From contig NZ_MOAL01000004.1 of the NCBI RefSeq assembly GCF_003731765.1, positions 992,001-1,056,000 of the forward strand: a stretch of 64,000 bases of DNA. The letters are read 5' to 3'. The DNA is from Pseudomonas chlororaphis (GTDB lineage: Bacteria; Pseudomonadota; Gammaproteobacteria; Pseudomonadales; Pseudomonadaceae). The first letter of the stretch is position 1; each line of letters starts with the position of its first letter. Made by a program: the position numbers and the translations under genes. Below the pieces are notes generated by a model. The model did not search any database. It was not told where the DNA came from and worked only from the letters and a program-made list of their open reading frames with translations. This document shows, in pieces, positions 1 to 8,683 of this stretch.

Positions 1-163
1 CAGGTGGTCTATCCCTATCGGTTAGTCGTGGAAAAGGGCGCTACTGTGGGCGGTTTTGCCCGTGCTTGGCAAGCCTGGCGGCCAGGGAAAACAGGTCACG
101 CCCGGGGCGCGGTTTGGCATAAGATCCGCCCCAGCATTTTTGCATTCAGGGACAGGCAGCACC

Positions 164-1045
164 GTGAACTGGGACGATCTGAAGTTTTTCCTGGCCGTGG
201 CCAAGGCCCACAACATCACCGATGCCGGGCATGCCCTGAAGGCCTCGGCGTCCACCGTTGCGCGCAAGGTGGCCGCCCTTGAACAGGCCCTGGGCCAGGG
301 CCTGTTCGTGAAGAACACCACCGGCTATTTCCTCAGCGAAGCCGGGCAGGCGCTGTTGCCCCTGGCCCTGGAGACCGAGGCGCGCTTCCTGCAGATGCAA
401 CGTCAAGTGGCCCATCCCGGCAGCGGCCTGGAAGGCAGCGTGCGCATCGAGTGTCCGGAACTGATGGGCACCCACTTGATCATTCCCGGCTTGCTGGGCT
501 TTCGCGAGCGCTACCCGCAGATCCGTTTCGACCTGGTCAACGCCGCACGTTCCAGCAAGCTGGCCCACAGCCAGAGTGACGTGATCCTGCGGTTGCGCCG
601 AGCCGAGAGCGGCCCGTTCACCCAGCGTCGGGTGGGCCGGCTGGCCCAAGGGCTGTTCTGCTCCGACGCCTACGCCGCACTTCAGGGGCTGCCCGGGTCG
701 GCGGCCGATCTGCCGGCCCATAGCCTGATCGGCTGGAGCGAGGACATGGCCCACATGCCCCTGGCGCTCTGGCTGGCGCAGATCAGCGACGGGCAGGGCT
801 TGTGGTTGCGGGTGCCGACCCTCAATGCCCAGCTCCAGGCGGTGCAGGCCGGCCTGGGGATCGCGGCCTTGCCTGCCTATGTCGGGCATCGCCTGGGGTT
901 GTGCCCGGTGCTGCCGATGCTGACGGCACCGGGGGCGGATATCTGGCTGCTGCGCAATCAGGCGAGCCAGGGGCTGGCGCGGGTCGACCGGGTGGTGGAG
1001 CACCTCGACCAGTGGCTGCAGCAGCACGCGGCCGAGTTGCAGTAA
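164..1045 (+). CDS. LysR-family transcriptional regulator
   Basis: Predicted DNA-binding activator or repressor of about 293 residues. The N-terminal winged helix-turn-helix begins NWDDLKFFLAVAK and continues through ASASTVARKVAALEQALG, followed by the effector-binding half. I placed the start at the GTG at 164 because the LysR fold begins directly there; the open frame reaches back to 56, but the extra residues do not look like the family. It converges with the LysE-type gene on the other strand, with only 15 bases between the stops. Its targets are not apparent, and the region upstream is cut by the window edge. The family call is firm; the effector is unknown. Confidence 0.9.
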   Translation: MNWDDLKFFLAVAKAHNITDAGHALKASASTVARKVAALEQALGQGLFVKNTTGYFLSEAGQALLPLALETEARFLQMQRQVAHPGSGLEGSVRIECPELMGTHLIIPGLLGFRERYPQIRFDLVNAARSSKLAHSQSDVILRLRRAESGPFTQRRVGRLAQGLFCSDAYAALQGLPGSAADLPAHSLIGWSEDMAHMPLALWLAQISDGQGLWLRVPTLNAQLQAVQAGLGIAALPAYVGHRLGLCPVLPMLTAPGADIWLLRNQASQGLARVDRVVEHLDQWLQQHAAELQ

Positions 1046-1060
1046 GCGCGGCGGTCTGGT

Positions 1061-1681
1061 TCAGATCGACCAGGCCCTGAACAACATCCAGCCGGCCACC
1101 GCCACCAGCAGCAGCCCGAACACCGCATTCTGCAGCACCAGCCAGCCGGGCCGGGTGCGCATCAGGCGTTGCACCGTCGCCCCCAGGGACACCCACAGCA
1201 GGTGGGCGCAGAAGTTCAGGGCGATCAGCGCCGTGCTGAGCATCAGCACCTGGGTCGGGCGCGCGTCGTCCACGGGCAAAAAACTCGCGAACATCACCAG
1301 CAACATCACCAGCCCCTGGACATTGCCCAGTTGAACCACCACGCCGTCGCGCCATTGCAGCGGCCTGGAGGGCTCGGCGCTGGCGGTCGGCGGGCGGCGC
1401 AGCAGGCGCAGGCCGCGCCAGAAAATGTAGGCGCTGCCGGCTATTTGCAGGCCGCGCATCAGTGTCGGGTAGGCACTCAGACTGTGGTACAGCCCGAGCC
1501 CCATCAGCAGCGCGAGCAGCAGGTAAGTGAGGTCCAGCCCGGCGATAAACCTCAGGGAATGGCGCACGCCACTCTGCGCCCCGGAGGTGGCGACCATCAG
1601 GTTGCCGGGGCCGGCGCTCAGGGCCAGGGGCGCCATGGTGGACAGCCACAAGGCCCAGTTGATGTCGACGATGGCCTGCAC
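1061..1681 (-). CDS. LysE/RhtB-family amino acid exporter
   Basis: A 206-residue inner-membrane protein with about six hydrophobic segments. The N-terminal segment carries the family signature around SAGPGNLMVATSGAQSG, close to the usual P-G-P region of LysE/RhtB exporters. Members export amino acids or small metabolites by proton exchange. It is transcribed leftward and converges with the LysR gene. The substrate cannot be read from the sequence. It is the first of two LysE-type genes in this corner; the second lies beyond the nucleotidyltransferase at 2609-3250 and has a more typical signature. Confidence 0.88.
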   Translation of the reverse strand: MQAIVDINWALWLSTMAPLALSAGPGNLMVATSGAQSGVRHSLRFIAGLDLTYLLLALLMGLGLYHSLSAYPTLMRGLQIAGSAYIFWRGLRLLRRPPTASAEPSRPLQWRDGVVVQLGNVQGLVMLLVMFASFLPVDDARPTQVLMLSTALIALNFCAHLLWVSLGATVQRLMRTRPGWLVLQNAVFGLLLVAVAGWMLFRAWSI

Positions 1682-1796
1682 AGGCGCTTCCTTGTTGGCA
1701 GCGCGGAGTGCGCCGCAGGCAGTCTATGGCGGGTGATGGCGGGTGGTTAGCACCAGGAATGGAAAACGATTTTCCACAAGTGAGTGTCGCTCGGTG

Positions 1797-2588
1797 TCAG
1801 CGAGGCGCGGTGCTGGGGTCTTGATGGGCGGCTTGCAGCCAACGGGTGAACTCACGCAGCCGTTGGCTGAACCCCGGGACCGCTGCCGCACTGTGCCGGG
1901 CGTGCTGCAGGAAAAAAGCGCTGGCCGCCGCCATGGCCGGGTAGCCTTCGACAAACAGCTCGGCATGCTCTTCCAGGCTGGCCGGCCAGCGCGGCTCCTG
2001 CTCCGTGCGCAGCAGGTTGGTCGAGCGTATGAGCTTGCGTGCGGCCTCGCGCTGCCAGCGGGGCACGTTCACGGATTGCCCGGCGCCATCGATGCGATCG
2101 GCGTACCCCAGGAGGACGCTGGCGAAGTCGCCATTGACCGCGATGGCAATGGCCCGGGACGGCTTGAACGGCGTGAAGTGTGTGCTCAGGTCGTTGCCCC
2201 ACAGGCAGCGGCACTGGTGCTTGAGCCAGTAGCCCCAGCTCGCCCGATGCTCGGGGGCCAGCACCTCGGCGCGTAGGCCGATGTCGAAATCGATCTTCAG
2301 CACTTCCGGATGTTGCGCCGCCAGGGTCTGCCGCAGGCATTCCAGGTCTGCTTGTTCTTGGGCACTGGCCGGGCGCTGCAGCACCAGGGTCAAGTCCAGG
2401 TCCGACGTCCCCGCTTTGGCATCGCCCCGGGCCACGCTGCCGTACAGGTACAGGCCGTCGAGCAGGTTCGGGAATTGCTGGCTCAAACGGTGGCTCACCT
2501 GCGCCACCAGCCCCCGGAATTCGGCCTGGATCGGGCCGTTGGGGGCGGCGGTGATAAAGCCGTCAGCGGGGGGCGAGGCGGGGGCCAT
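1797..2588 (-). CDS. Nucleotidyltransferase-domain protein (aminoglycoside adenylyltransferase-like fold)
   Basis: About 263 residues. The polymerase-beta-type motif is clear: GSVARGDAKAGTSDLDL at about residues 50-66, with the two metal-binding aspartates at about D63 and D65. The C-terminal half is helical, as in aminoglycoside nucleotidyltransferases and their DUF4111-type relatives. I chose the ATG at 2588, 20 bases after the upstream LysE-type gene ends; a longer frame to 2687 would overlap that gene. Such proteins transfer a nucleotide to a small molecule or a protein, but the substrate here is unknown. I would not call it a resistance gene from this evidence. Confidence 0.72.
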   Translation of the reverse strand: MAPASPPADGFITAAPNGPIQAEFRGLVAQVSHRLSQQFPNLLDGLYLYGSVARGDAKAGTSDLDLTLVLQRPASAQEQADLECLRQTLAAQHPEVLKIDFDIGLRAEVLAPEHRASWGYWLKHQCRCLWGNDLSTHFTPFKPSRAIAIAVNGDFASVLLGYADRIDGAGQSVNVPRWQREAARKLIRSTNLLRTEQEPRWPASLEEHAELFVEGYPAMAAASAFFLQHARHSAAAVPGFSQRLREFTRWLQAAHQDPSTAPR

Positions 2589-2608
2589 GGGCGCTCCGGA
2601 GTGGGCGT

Positions 2609-3250
2609 TTACGCCGTTTGCCGGCGCATGGTCAGGATCGCGCTGCCGAAGAAGATAAAGGTGGAGCCGACCACGCGATTGACCCACTTGGAAAACGCCG
2701 GGCGCGTCAGCACGCCTTTGGCCCGCGAAGCGAGCAGGGCGTAAGCGCTGAGGGAGATCAGCGACAAGGCCATGAAGATCAGGGTCAGGATCAGGAACTG
2801 TGGAACCAGCGCCGCCTGTTGATCGATGAACTGCGGGAACAGTGCGGTGAAGAAAATCGTCGCCTTGGGGTTGGTCGCCGCGGTCAGGAAAGCCGACTTG
2901 TACAGCTTGAGCGGCGAGGGCATGGCCTCTTGCGGCTGGCCGTCGCTGGTCACCGCCAGGGTCGGGGTTTTCCTCAACAACTGCTTGGCGCCGAGGTAGA
3001 ACAAGTAGCCAGCACCGGCGATCTTCACCGCGTTGAAAATCAGCTCAGAGCTGGCGATCAGCGCCCCCAGCCCGAGCATGGCAGCGGCCGACATGCAGAA
3101 CAGGCCGCTGACGTTGCCCAGCGATGACCAGAGGGTCGACTTGGCGCCGTACGCCACGCTGTTGTGCAGGGCCATCAAGGTGGCAGGGCCAGGGCTGGCG
3201 ATGGAAATGGCAGCGACCAGGGTGTAGGTCAAAACCGAGTGAACATCCAT
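2609..3250 (-). CDS. LysE/RhtB-family exporter
   Basis: A 213-residue inner-membrane transporter. It has the typical opening LTYTLVAAISIASPGPATLMAL with the S-P-G-P motif in the first membrane segment, then about five more hydrophobic stretches. It belongs to the RhtB branch, which exports homoserine, threonine or other small amino acids. It lies 20 bases upstream of the nucleotidyltransferase gene on the same strand, so the two may be co-transcribed. The substrate is undetermined. It is more canonical than the LysE-type protein at 1061-1681. Confidence 0.9.
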   Translation of the reverse strand: MDVHSVLTYTLVAAISIASPGPATLMALHNSVAYGAKSTLWSSLGNVSGLFCMSAAAMLGLGALIASSELIFNAVKIAGAGYLFYLGAKQLLRKTPTLAVTSDGQPQEAMPSPLKLYKSAFLTAATNPKATIFFTALFPQFIDQQAALVPQFLILTLIFMALSLISLSAYALLASRAKGVLTRPAFSKWVNRVVGSTFIFFGSAILTMRRQTA

Positions 3251-3412
3251 TTTTCGGGCTCGATAAACAGGGGGAGAGGGCGCGATTCTAACGAGAATAA
3301 TGGCGGCGCGTCAGCCTGCGCTTTTTCAATTCGGCGCCGAGCATGCGGCCGGCAGATTCTGCGCGGCCTGTTTCTGCGGGCCATTGTTCCAGCAACGTGG
3401 GGGCGACGCGTG

Positions 3413-4639
3413 TCAGTTCATCGGCGTTAGCCGGCTCAGTTGTTCGCTGCTGGGAAAGCCCAGGGTGCGGTAGCGTGGGGGGTAGTGCTCGCGGTCCGGG
3501 GCCAGCAGTTCACCCAGGTGGGTTTCGACGTCGTGCCAGGCGACCACCTGGGTGTCGGTGGCGCCCTGGTGGTTGGGACGCACCAGGATGATTCGGTCGG
3601 CCTTCGGCAGCGAGGTGTCGACGCCTTCGGTCCAGGTCGCCATCGAGAAGGTCTTGTTGGGATCGCTGGTGTGCTGGTAGAGCAGGTGGGTGGCGACGAA
3701 CAGGTCGTCGTTGAAGGTTTCATGGATTTTTTCCAGGGTCTCTTTCTGCACGCTGTAGAGGCTGTGCCACAGCATGCGCTGCAGGTCGTCCAGGCGTTCC
3801 TGGAGCGCTGTCTGGGCCACATTGAAGGGCACGATCCGCCGGTCATCGTAGGTGTAGACCTGGCTCGACAGGGCGCGGCCGTTGTCCATGGCCTGGAAGC
3901 TCAACTCGATCATCTCCTGCAGGCCTTCGAGGTCCTTGTCGCCGGTCACCAGCAGCACGTCGTGGGTGGGCATCATGAACACCGGCAGGCCTTTGATCGG
4001 CGCCCGTTGCAGCACGTCGGGGAGCAAGGCGCGGCTGGCGTCGTAGCCGTCCTTCCAGGCGCCCAGGTAGAGCCCGGGGATGATTTCCTCGAAGGCTTCG
4101 GGGGTGCTGTCGCGCAGGTTGTCCAGGGCCATGGCCAGGCCCTGTTCCAGGGTGATGCCCCAGTCGTTCTGGGGGCCCTGGGTCAGGGTCGAGGTGGCGT
4201 CGGGGTAGTCCACTGCCAGCAGCAATACGCAATCCTTGCCCAAGGGCTGATGAGCCAAGGTGAGGGGCGAGTCCCAGCCCTTGCTGCGCACCTGGAACAG
4301 CCGAACTTCTTCGAGCATGCCGAGGCTGCGAATCACTGGCCGCAGCAGCGGGCGGACCTCTTCGAAGGGCTGGGGGGCCTTGTCCTGGGTGCCCAGCAGG
4401 ATGTTCACGTAGTGGGTCAGCACCTGGGGTCGCTGAGCGGGGGCGGCTTGCTGGTACTCGTGGTAGGCATTGTGCAGATTGAAGTAGCACTGATCGCCGT
4501 AACCCACGCGAAATTCGTCCGCCTGGTAGTCGAGGTCACTGCGGTAGCCGCCTTCGCGAGCGGCCTGGATGATCTTCTGGGCAAAGGCATCGGGTGTCGG
4601 CGGGCGGTTGAACAGTCTGTCGAATAATGCCTTGAGCAT
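3413..4639 (-). CDS. DUF1444/UPF0354-like conserved protein
   Basis: About 408 residues from the ATG at 4639, which has a good GGAGG nine bases upstream; the frame continues to 4771 without such a site. No signal peptide is seen, so it is probably cytosolic. The segment GLPVFMMPTHDVLLVTGDKDLEGL resembles the conserved core of the DUF1444 (YtpQ) family, and a suppressor-like tail follows. No catalytic motif is recognised. It stands alone, divergent from the monooxygenase operon at 4876. The family assignment is from memory of the motif and should be treated as moderate; the function is unknown. Confidence 0.6.
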   Translation of the reverse strand: MLKALFDRLFNRPPTPDAFAQKIIQAAREGGYRSDLDYQADEFRVGYGDQCYFNLHNAYHEYQQAAPAQRPQVLTHYVNILLGTQDKAPQPFEEVRPLLRPVIRSLGMLEEVRLFQVRSKGWDSPLTLAHQPLGKDCVLLLAVDYPDATSTLTQGPQNDWGITLEQGLAMALDNLRDSTPEAFEEIIPGLYLGAWKDGYDASRALLPDVLQRAPIKGLPVFMMPTHDVLLVTGDKDLEGLQEMIELSFQAMDNGRALSSQVYTYDDRRIVPFNVAQTALQERLDDLQRMLWHSLYSVQKETLEKIHETFNDDLFVATHLLYQHTSDPNKTFSMATWTEGVDTSLPKADRIILVRPNHQGATDTQVVAWHDVETHLGELLAPDREHYPPRYRTLGFPSSEQLSRLTPMN

Positions 4640-4875
4640 GTACCGGGTCCTCCATGGGGGCGAGTGGCGCATGATGCGGGTCCTGGCCGGTGGGGTAAAG
4701 CCGCACGCGCCCTGGAGGCTTGCGAACCCGGCATCGGGCACGGCCAGCTTTTTCCTCGCCAGCGACGACAAAAATCATAATTTCGCTATTGCCCGGCTCC
4801 GAACAGAATGCGCCCAACCCCCACCTTTCGAGGCACTCCCGGGGCAGCCATGATCCGCATCTGTAGGGGCAAGCC

Positions 4876-6216
4876 ATGATCGACCTGAACCAAGCCGGCA
4901 CCAGCGCCGCACCGTCATTTATCGACACGCTCATCGTGGGCGCCGGGCAGGCCGGTGTGGCCATGAGCGAGCACCTGAGCAAGCTCGGCGTGCCGCACCT
5001 GGTGCTGGAGCGCGAGCGCATCGCCGAACGCTGGCGCACCGGGCGCTGGGACTCCCTGGTGGCCAACGGACCGGCCTGGCACGACCGCTTTCCGGGGTTG
5101 GAATTCGACGGCCTGGACCCCGATGCCTTCGCCTCCAAGGACCAGGTGGCGGATTACTTCGAAGCCTACGCCAAGGCGTTCAATGCGCCGATTCGCACCG
5201 GCGTGGAGGTGCACCGGGTGCAACGCAATGCCGACCGCCCGGGCTTTACCGTGACCACTTCCGAGGGCGTGATCGAGGCCCAGCACGTGGTGGTTGCCAC
5301 CGGCCCGTTCCAGCGCCCGGTCATCCCGCCGATTGCCGCGCAGGCCGGGGCCATCAGCCAGATCCACTCGGCCGACTACCGCAACCCGCAGCAGTTGCCC
5401 GAGGGTGCGGTGCTGGTGGTCGGGGCCGGTTCGTCGGGGGTGCAGATCGCCGACGAACTGCAACGTTCCGGGCGGCAGGTGTACCTCTCGGTGGGCGCCC
5501 ACGATCGCCCGCCGCGCTCCTATCGCAACCGTGATTTCTGCTGGTGGCTGGGCGTGCTCGGCCAATGGGACGCCGAAGGCGTGGAACCGGGCAAAGAACA
5601 CGTGACCATCGCCGTCAGCGGTGCCCGGGGCGGCGAGACCATCGACTTCCGCCGTCTGGCCCAGCAGGGCATGACCCTGGTGGGGCTGACCCAATCCTTC
5701 AGCAACGGGGTGGTGAACTTCGAGGCCAACCTGGCCGAGAACCTGGCGCGGGGCGACGAGAACTACCTGGCGCTGCTGGATGCCGCCGATGCCTACATCG
5801 CCCGCAATGGCCTCGACCTGCCCTTGGAGCCTGAAGCCCGCGACATGCTGCCGGACCCAGCCTGCGTCAGCCAACCCATTCTCCAGCTGGACCTGGCCAA
5901 GGCCGGCGTGACCTCGATCATCTGGGCCACCGGCTATGGCGTGGACTACCAGTGGCTGCAGGTCGATGCCTTCGACGCCAACGGCAAGCCTCGCCACCAG
6001 CGCGGCGTGTCCAGCGAGCCCGGGGTCTACTTTGTTGGCCTGCCATGGCTGTCGCGGCGCGGTTCGGCGTTTATCTGGGGTGTGTGGCATGACGCCCGGC
6101 ATATCGGCGAACACATCGCCAAGCAACGCAAATACCTGGATTACCGTGACGCCTCGCAACGCCAGGCCGAGCGTGATTCCTCCCCTGTAACCACCCGCCT
6201 GATGGGAGCCCGTTGA
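4876..6216 (+). CDS. Flavin-containing monooxygenase (NAD(P)/FAD-dependent)
   Basis: A 446-residue flavoprotein. It shows two dinucleotide-binding motifs, GAGQAG at residues 22-27 for FAD and GAGSSG at 183-188 for NAD(P)H. Between them is IHSADYRNP, matching the usual H-x-x-x-[YF] region of FMO and Baeyer-Villiger relatives. It also has an ATG motif in the FAD domain (residues 141-143). These enzymes oxygenate N, S or carbonyl groups. An AGGGG site precedes the ATG. Its stop overlaps the next gene by one base (TGATG), so the monooxygenase and Rid protein are translationally coupled, which suggests an N-oxygenated or imine product. The substrate is unknown. Confidence 0.88.
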   Translation: MIDLNQAGTSAAPSFIDTLIVGAGQAGVAMSEHLSKLGVPHLVLERERIAERWRTGRWDSLVANGPAWHDRFPGLEFDGLDPDAFASKDQVADYFEAYAKAFNAPIRTGVEVHRVQRNADRPGFTVTTSEGVIEAQHVVVATGPFQRPVIPPIAAQAGAISQIHSADYRNPQQLPEGAVLVVGAGSSGVQIADELQRSGRQVYLSVGAHDRPPRSYRNRDFCWWLGVLGQWDAEGVEPGKEHVTIAVSGARGGETIDFRRLAQQGMTLVGLTQSFSNGVVNFEANLAENLARGDENYLALLDAADAYIARNGLDLPLEPEARDMLPDPACVSQPILQLDLAKAGVTSIIWATGYGVDYQWLQVDAFDANGKPRHQRGVSSEPGVYFVGLPWLSRRGSAFIWGVWHDARHIGEHIAKQRKYLDYRDASQRQAERDSSPVTTRLMGAR

Positions 6217-6626
6217 TGCCTACTCATACCCGCATCCGCATGTTCAATACCAAAGACACCTACCCCAACCAGAGCCTGGACAACGACCTGTGCCAGGCCG
6301 TGCGGGCCGGCAATACGGTCTATGTTCGCGGCCAGGTGGGCACCGACTTCGAAGGGCGCCTGGTGGGCCTGGGCGACCCGCAGGCCCAGGCCGAGCAGGC
6401 GATGAAAAACGTCAAGCAACTGCTGGAAGAGGCCGGCAGCGACCTCAGCCATATCGTCAAGACCACCACCTACCTGACCGACCCGCGCTACCGCGAGCCG
6501 GTCTACCAGGAAGTCGGCAAATGGCTGAAAGGGGTGTTCCCGATCTCCACTGGCCTGGTGGTGTCTGCCCTCGGCCAGCCGCAGTGGCTGATGGAAATCG
6601 ACGTGATCGCGGTCATCCCGGACTGA
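6216..6626 (+). CDS. Rid-family protein lacking the canonical arginine
   Basis: A 136-residue YjgF/YER057c/UK114 (Rid) fold protein. True RidA enzymes hydrolyse reactive enamines and imines with an arginine near position 105. Here the matching stretch reads FPISTGLVV, with serine at residue 111 where the arginine is expected, so canonical imine deaminase activity is doubtful. The start ATG overlaps the monooxygenase stop by one base. Rid paralogues of this arginine-less type usually serve specific catabolic pathways, and the coupling suggests it acts on, or binds, a monooxygenase product. Compare the arginine-containing Rid at 12725-13105. Confidence 0.88.
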   Translation: MPTHTRIRMFNTKDTYPNQSLDNDLCQAVRAGNTVYVRGQVGTDFEGRLVGLGDPQAQAEQAMKNVKQLLEEAGSDLSHIVKTTTYLTDPRYREPVYQEVGKWLKGVFPISTGLVVSALGQPQWLMEIDVIAVIPD

Positions 6627-6744
6627 ACCCTGTGCGCCGGCCGTGCCATACAGGCGGTCGGCGCCGGGCTTGATTGATTGCACGTCCCCCTTTGTGCCTG
6701 GCCCTTGCCGGCCGGGCCCCAGCCCTTGAGTCCAAGGAGGTTTC

Positions 6745-7419
6745 ATGACCTTTTCCATCGTTGGCCGTTGTGCCGAAACCGGCCAGTTGGGCATTGCCAT
6801 CAGCTCTTCGAGCATCGCCGTGGGCGCCCGTTGCCCCTGGCTGCGGGCCGGGGTCGGCGCGGTGGCCACGCAGAACATCACCCTGCCGGCACTGGGCCCG
6901 CAGATCCTCGACCTGCTGGCCGCCGGCCAGGAACCCGGCGTTGCCCTGGACAGGGCCTTGAACAGTAATGGCTACAGCCAGTACCGCCAGGTTGCGGTGC
7001 TCGACAGCCAGGGGCGCAGCGCGATGTTCAGCGGCACCCAGGCGCTGGGCAACAGCCAGGTGCTGGCGGGCGAGCAGTGTGTGGCCGCTGGCAATCTATT
7101 GGCGAGCACCGAGGTGATCGGGGCCATGGTCGCCGCTTTCGAACACGCCGAAGGCAGCCTGGCCCAGCGCTTGCTGGCCGCCATGCACGCCGCTGTGGCC
7201 GCTGGCGGTGAAGCCGGGCCGGTGCACTCGGCGGCGTTGTCGGTGGTCGAGGAATTGACTTGGCCGATTGTCGACCTGCGCGTGGACTGGGCCGATGAAG
7301 ACCCGATCGGGCAACTGGACCGGCTCTGGCAGGCTTACCAGCCGCAGATGCAGGACTACCAGACCCGCGCCCTGAACCCCACGGCGGCCCCCAGTTATGG
7401 CGTGCCGGGCAACGAGTAA
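6745..7419 (+). CDS. DUF1028-domain protein, putative Ntn-hydrolase-like
   Basis: A 224-residue protein that begins MTFSIVGRCAETGQLGIAIS, the recognisable opening of the DUF1028 family. Removal of the first Met would expose Thr2, which is suggestive of N-terminal-nucleophile hydrolases; I recall DUF1028 being grouped with that clan, but activity is unproven. AAGGAGG stands about six bases before the ATG. It sits between the Rid gene and the M20 hydrolase in a same-strand run, so a role in amide or peptide-bond hydrolysis within the same pathway is a reasonable inference. Confidence 0.85.
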   Translation: MTFSIVGRCAETGQLGIAISSSSIAVGARCPWLRAGVGAVATQNITLPALGPQILDLLAAGQEPGVALDRALNSNGYSQYRQVAVLDSQGRSAMFSGTQALGNSQVLAGEQCVAAGNLLASTEVIGAMVAAFEHAEGSLAQRLLAAMHAAVAAGGEAGPVHSAALSVVEELTWPIVDLRVDWADEDPIGQLDRLWQAYQPQMQDYQTRALNPTAAPSYGVPGNE

Positions 7420-7488
7420 TGCGCTTCCTGGCCGGGTGCGATTCATCGCCCGGCCGCTTTTTATCGCCATGCCCCAGGAGCCCCGTCC

Positions 7489-8646
7489 ATGCCCACCAGT
7501 CGTGAATTGCTGGCCAAGTTGATTGCCTTTAACACCGTCAGCCGCGAGTCCAACCTGGCGCTGATCGCGTTTGTCTTCGACTACCTCAAGGCCCAGGGGG
7601 TGGACGCCGAGTTGGTCTACAACCCCGAGCGCACCAAGGCCAACCTGTTCGCCAGCATCGGCCCCAGCGACCGCGGCGGCCTGGTGCTGTCGGGCCACAC
7701 CGACGTGGTGCCGGTGGCAGGGCAGGCCTGGACTGTCGAACCGTTCCAACTGACCGAGCGCGACGGCAAGTTGTACGGGCGGGGCAGTGCCGACATGAAA
7801 GGCTTTATCGCCTCGGTGTTGGCGGCCGTGCCGCAGTTTCTTGCGCAACCGCTGCAAGTGCCGGTGCACCTGGCGTTCTCCTACGACGAAGAGGTCGGTT
7901 GCCTGGGGGTGCGTTCGCTGCTGGCTGAACTCGCACAGCGGCCGCACCGGCCCATCGCCTGCCTGATCGGCGAGCCCACCGAGCTCAAGCCGGTGCTCGG
8001 TCACAAGGGCAAGCTGGCCATGCGTTGCCAGGTCAAGGGCGCGGCCTGTCATTCGGCCTATGCGCCCCAGGGGGTCAACGCCATCGAGTACGCGGCGCGC
8101 TTGATCGGCAAGCTGGGGGACATCGGCGAGCAACTGGCCCAGGGGGCGTTGCATGACCGGCGGTTCGACCCGCCATTCTCGACAGTGCAGACCGGGATGA
8201 TCCAGGGCGGCCGGGCCTTGAACATCGTGCCGGCCGAGTGTCAGTTCGACTTTGAGGTGCGGGCCTTGCCCGATTTCGATGCGCAGCAGGTGGTGGATCA
8301 GTTGGCCGAGTACGCCGAGCATCAGCTATTGCCGTCGATGCGCGCGCGCAGCAGTGCCAGCGATATTGCCTTTGAGCCCTTGTCCGCCTACCCGGGGCTG
8401 GCCACCGACCCCCAGGGTTCGCTGGCCGAGTTGCTGGCGCGTATCAGCGGCAGCCGGGCATTCGGCACCGTGGCCTTTGGCACCGAGGGTGGGTTGTTTC
8501 ACCAGGCCGGCATTCCGGCCGTGGTCTGTGGCCCGGGCAGCATGGACCAGGGGCATAAGGCCGATGAGTTCGTCAGCCAGGAGCAGCTTGACGGCTGCGA
8601 CGCCATGCTCGCGCGCCTGACCGATTGGCTGCGCAGCGGCGCCTGA
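7489..8646 (+). CDS. argE: M20-family deacylase, acetylornithine deacetylase-like
   Basis: A 385-residue zinc-dependent amidohydrolase. Visible metal ligands are H70 and D72 in SGHTDVVP, D102 in GRGSADMKG, and E134/E135 in YDEEVG; a C-terminal H is also present in GSMDQGHKADE. Length and motifs fit ArgE, which removes the acetyl group from N-acetylornithine. The context (monooxygenase, Rid, DUF1028, transaminase) suggests instead an N-acyl amino acid or amine intermediate of a catabolic pathway, so the symbol denotes family rather than proven role. AGGAG precedes the ATG by nine bases. It converges with the LysR gene. Confidence 0.85.
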   Translation: MPTSRELLAKLIAFNTVSRESNLALIAFVFDYLKAQGVDAELVYNPERTKANLFASIGPSDRGGLVLSGHTDVVPVAGQAWTVEPFQLTERDGKLYGRGSADMKGFIASVLAAVPQFLAQPLQVPVHLAFSYDEEVGCLGVRSLLAELAQRPHRPIACLIGEPTELKPVLGHKGKLAMRCQVKGAACHSAYAPQGVNAIEYAARLIGKLGDIGEQLAQGALHDRRFDPPFSTVQTGMIQGGRALNIVPAECQFDFEVRALPDFDAQQVVDQLAEYAEHQLLPSMRARSSASDIAFEPLSAYPGLATDPQGSLAELLARISGSRAFGTVAFGTEGGLFHQAGIPAVVCGPGSMDQGHKADEFVSQEQLDGCDAMLARLTDWLRSGA

Positions 8647-8683
8647 GGGCGTCCTCACTCGCACCGCGCCCAGCCGTTGTCGC

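Noticed and set aside
1797..2588. An aminoglycoside resistance gene
   Set aside because: The nucleotidyltransferase motif is present, but the fold class covers many substrates and nothing else here suggests antibiotic resistance.
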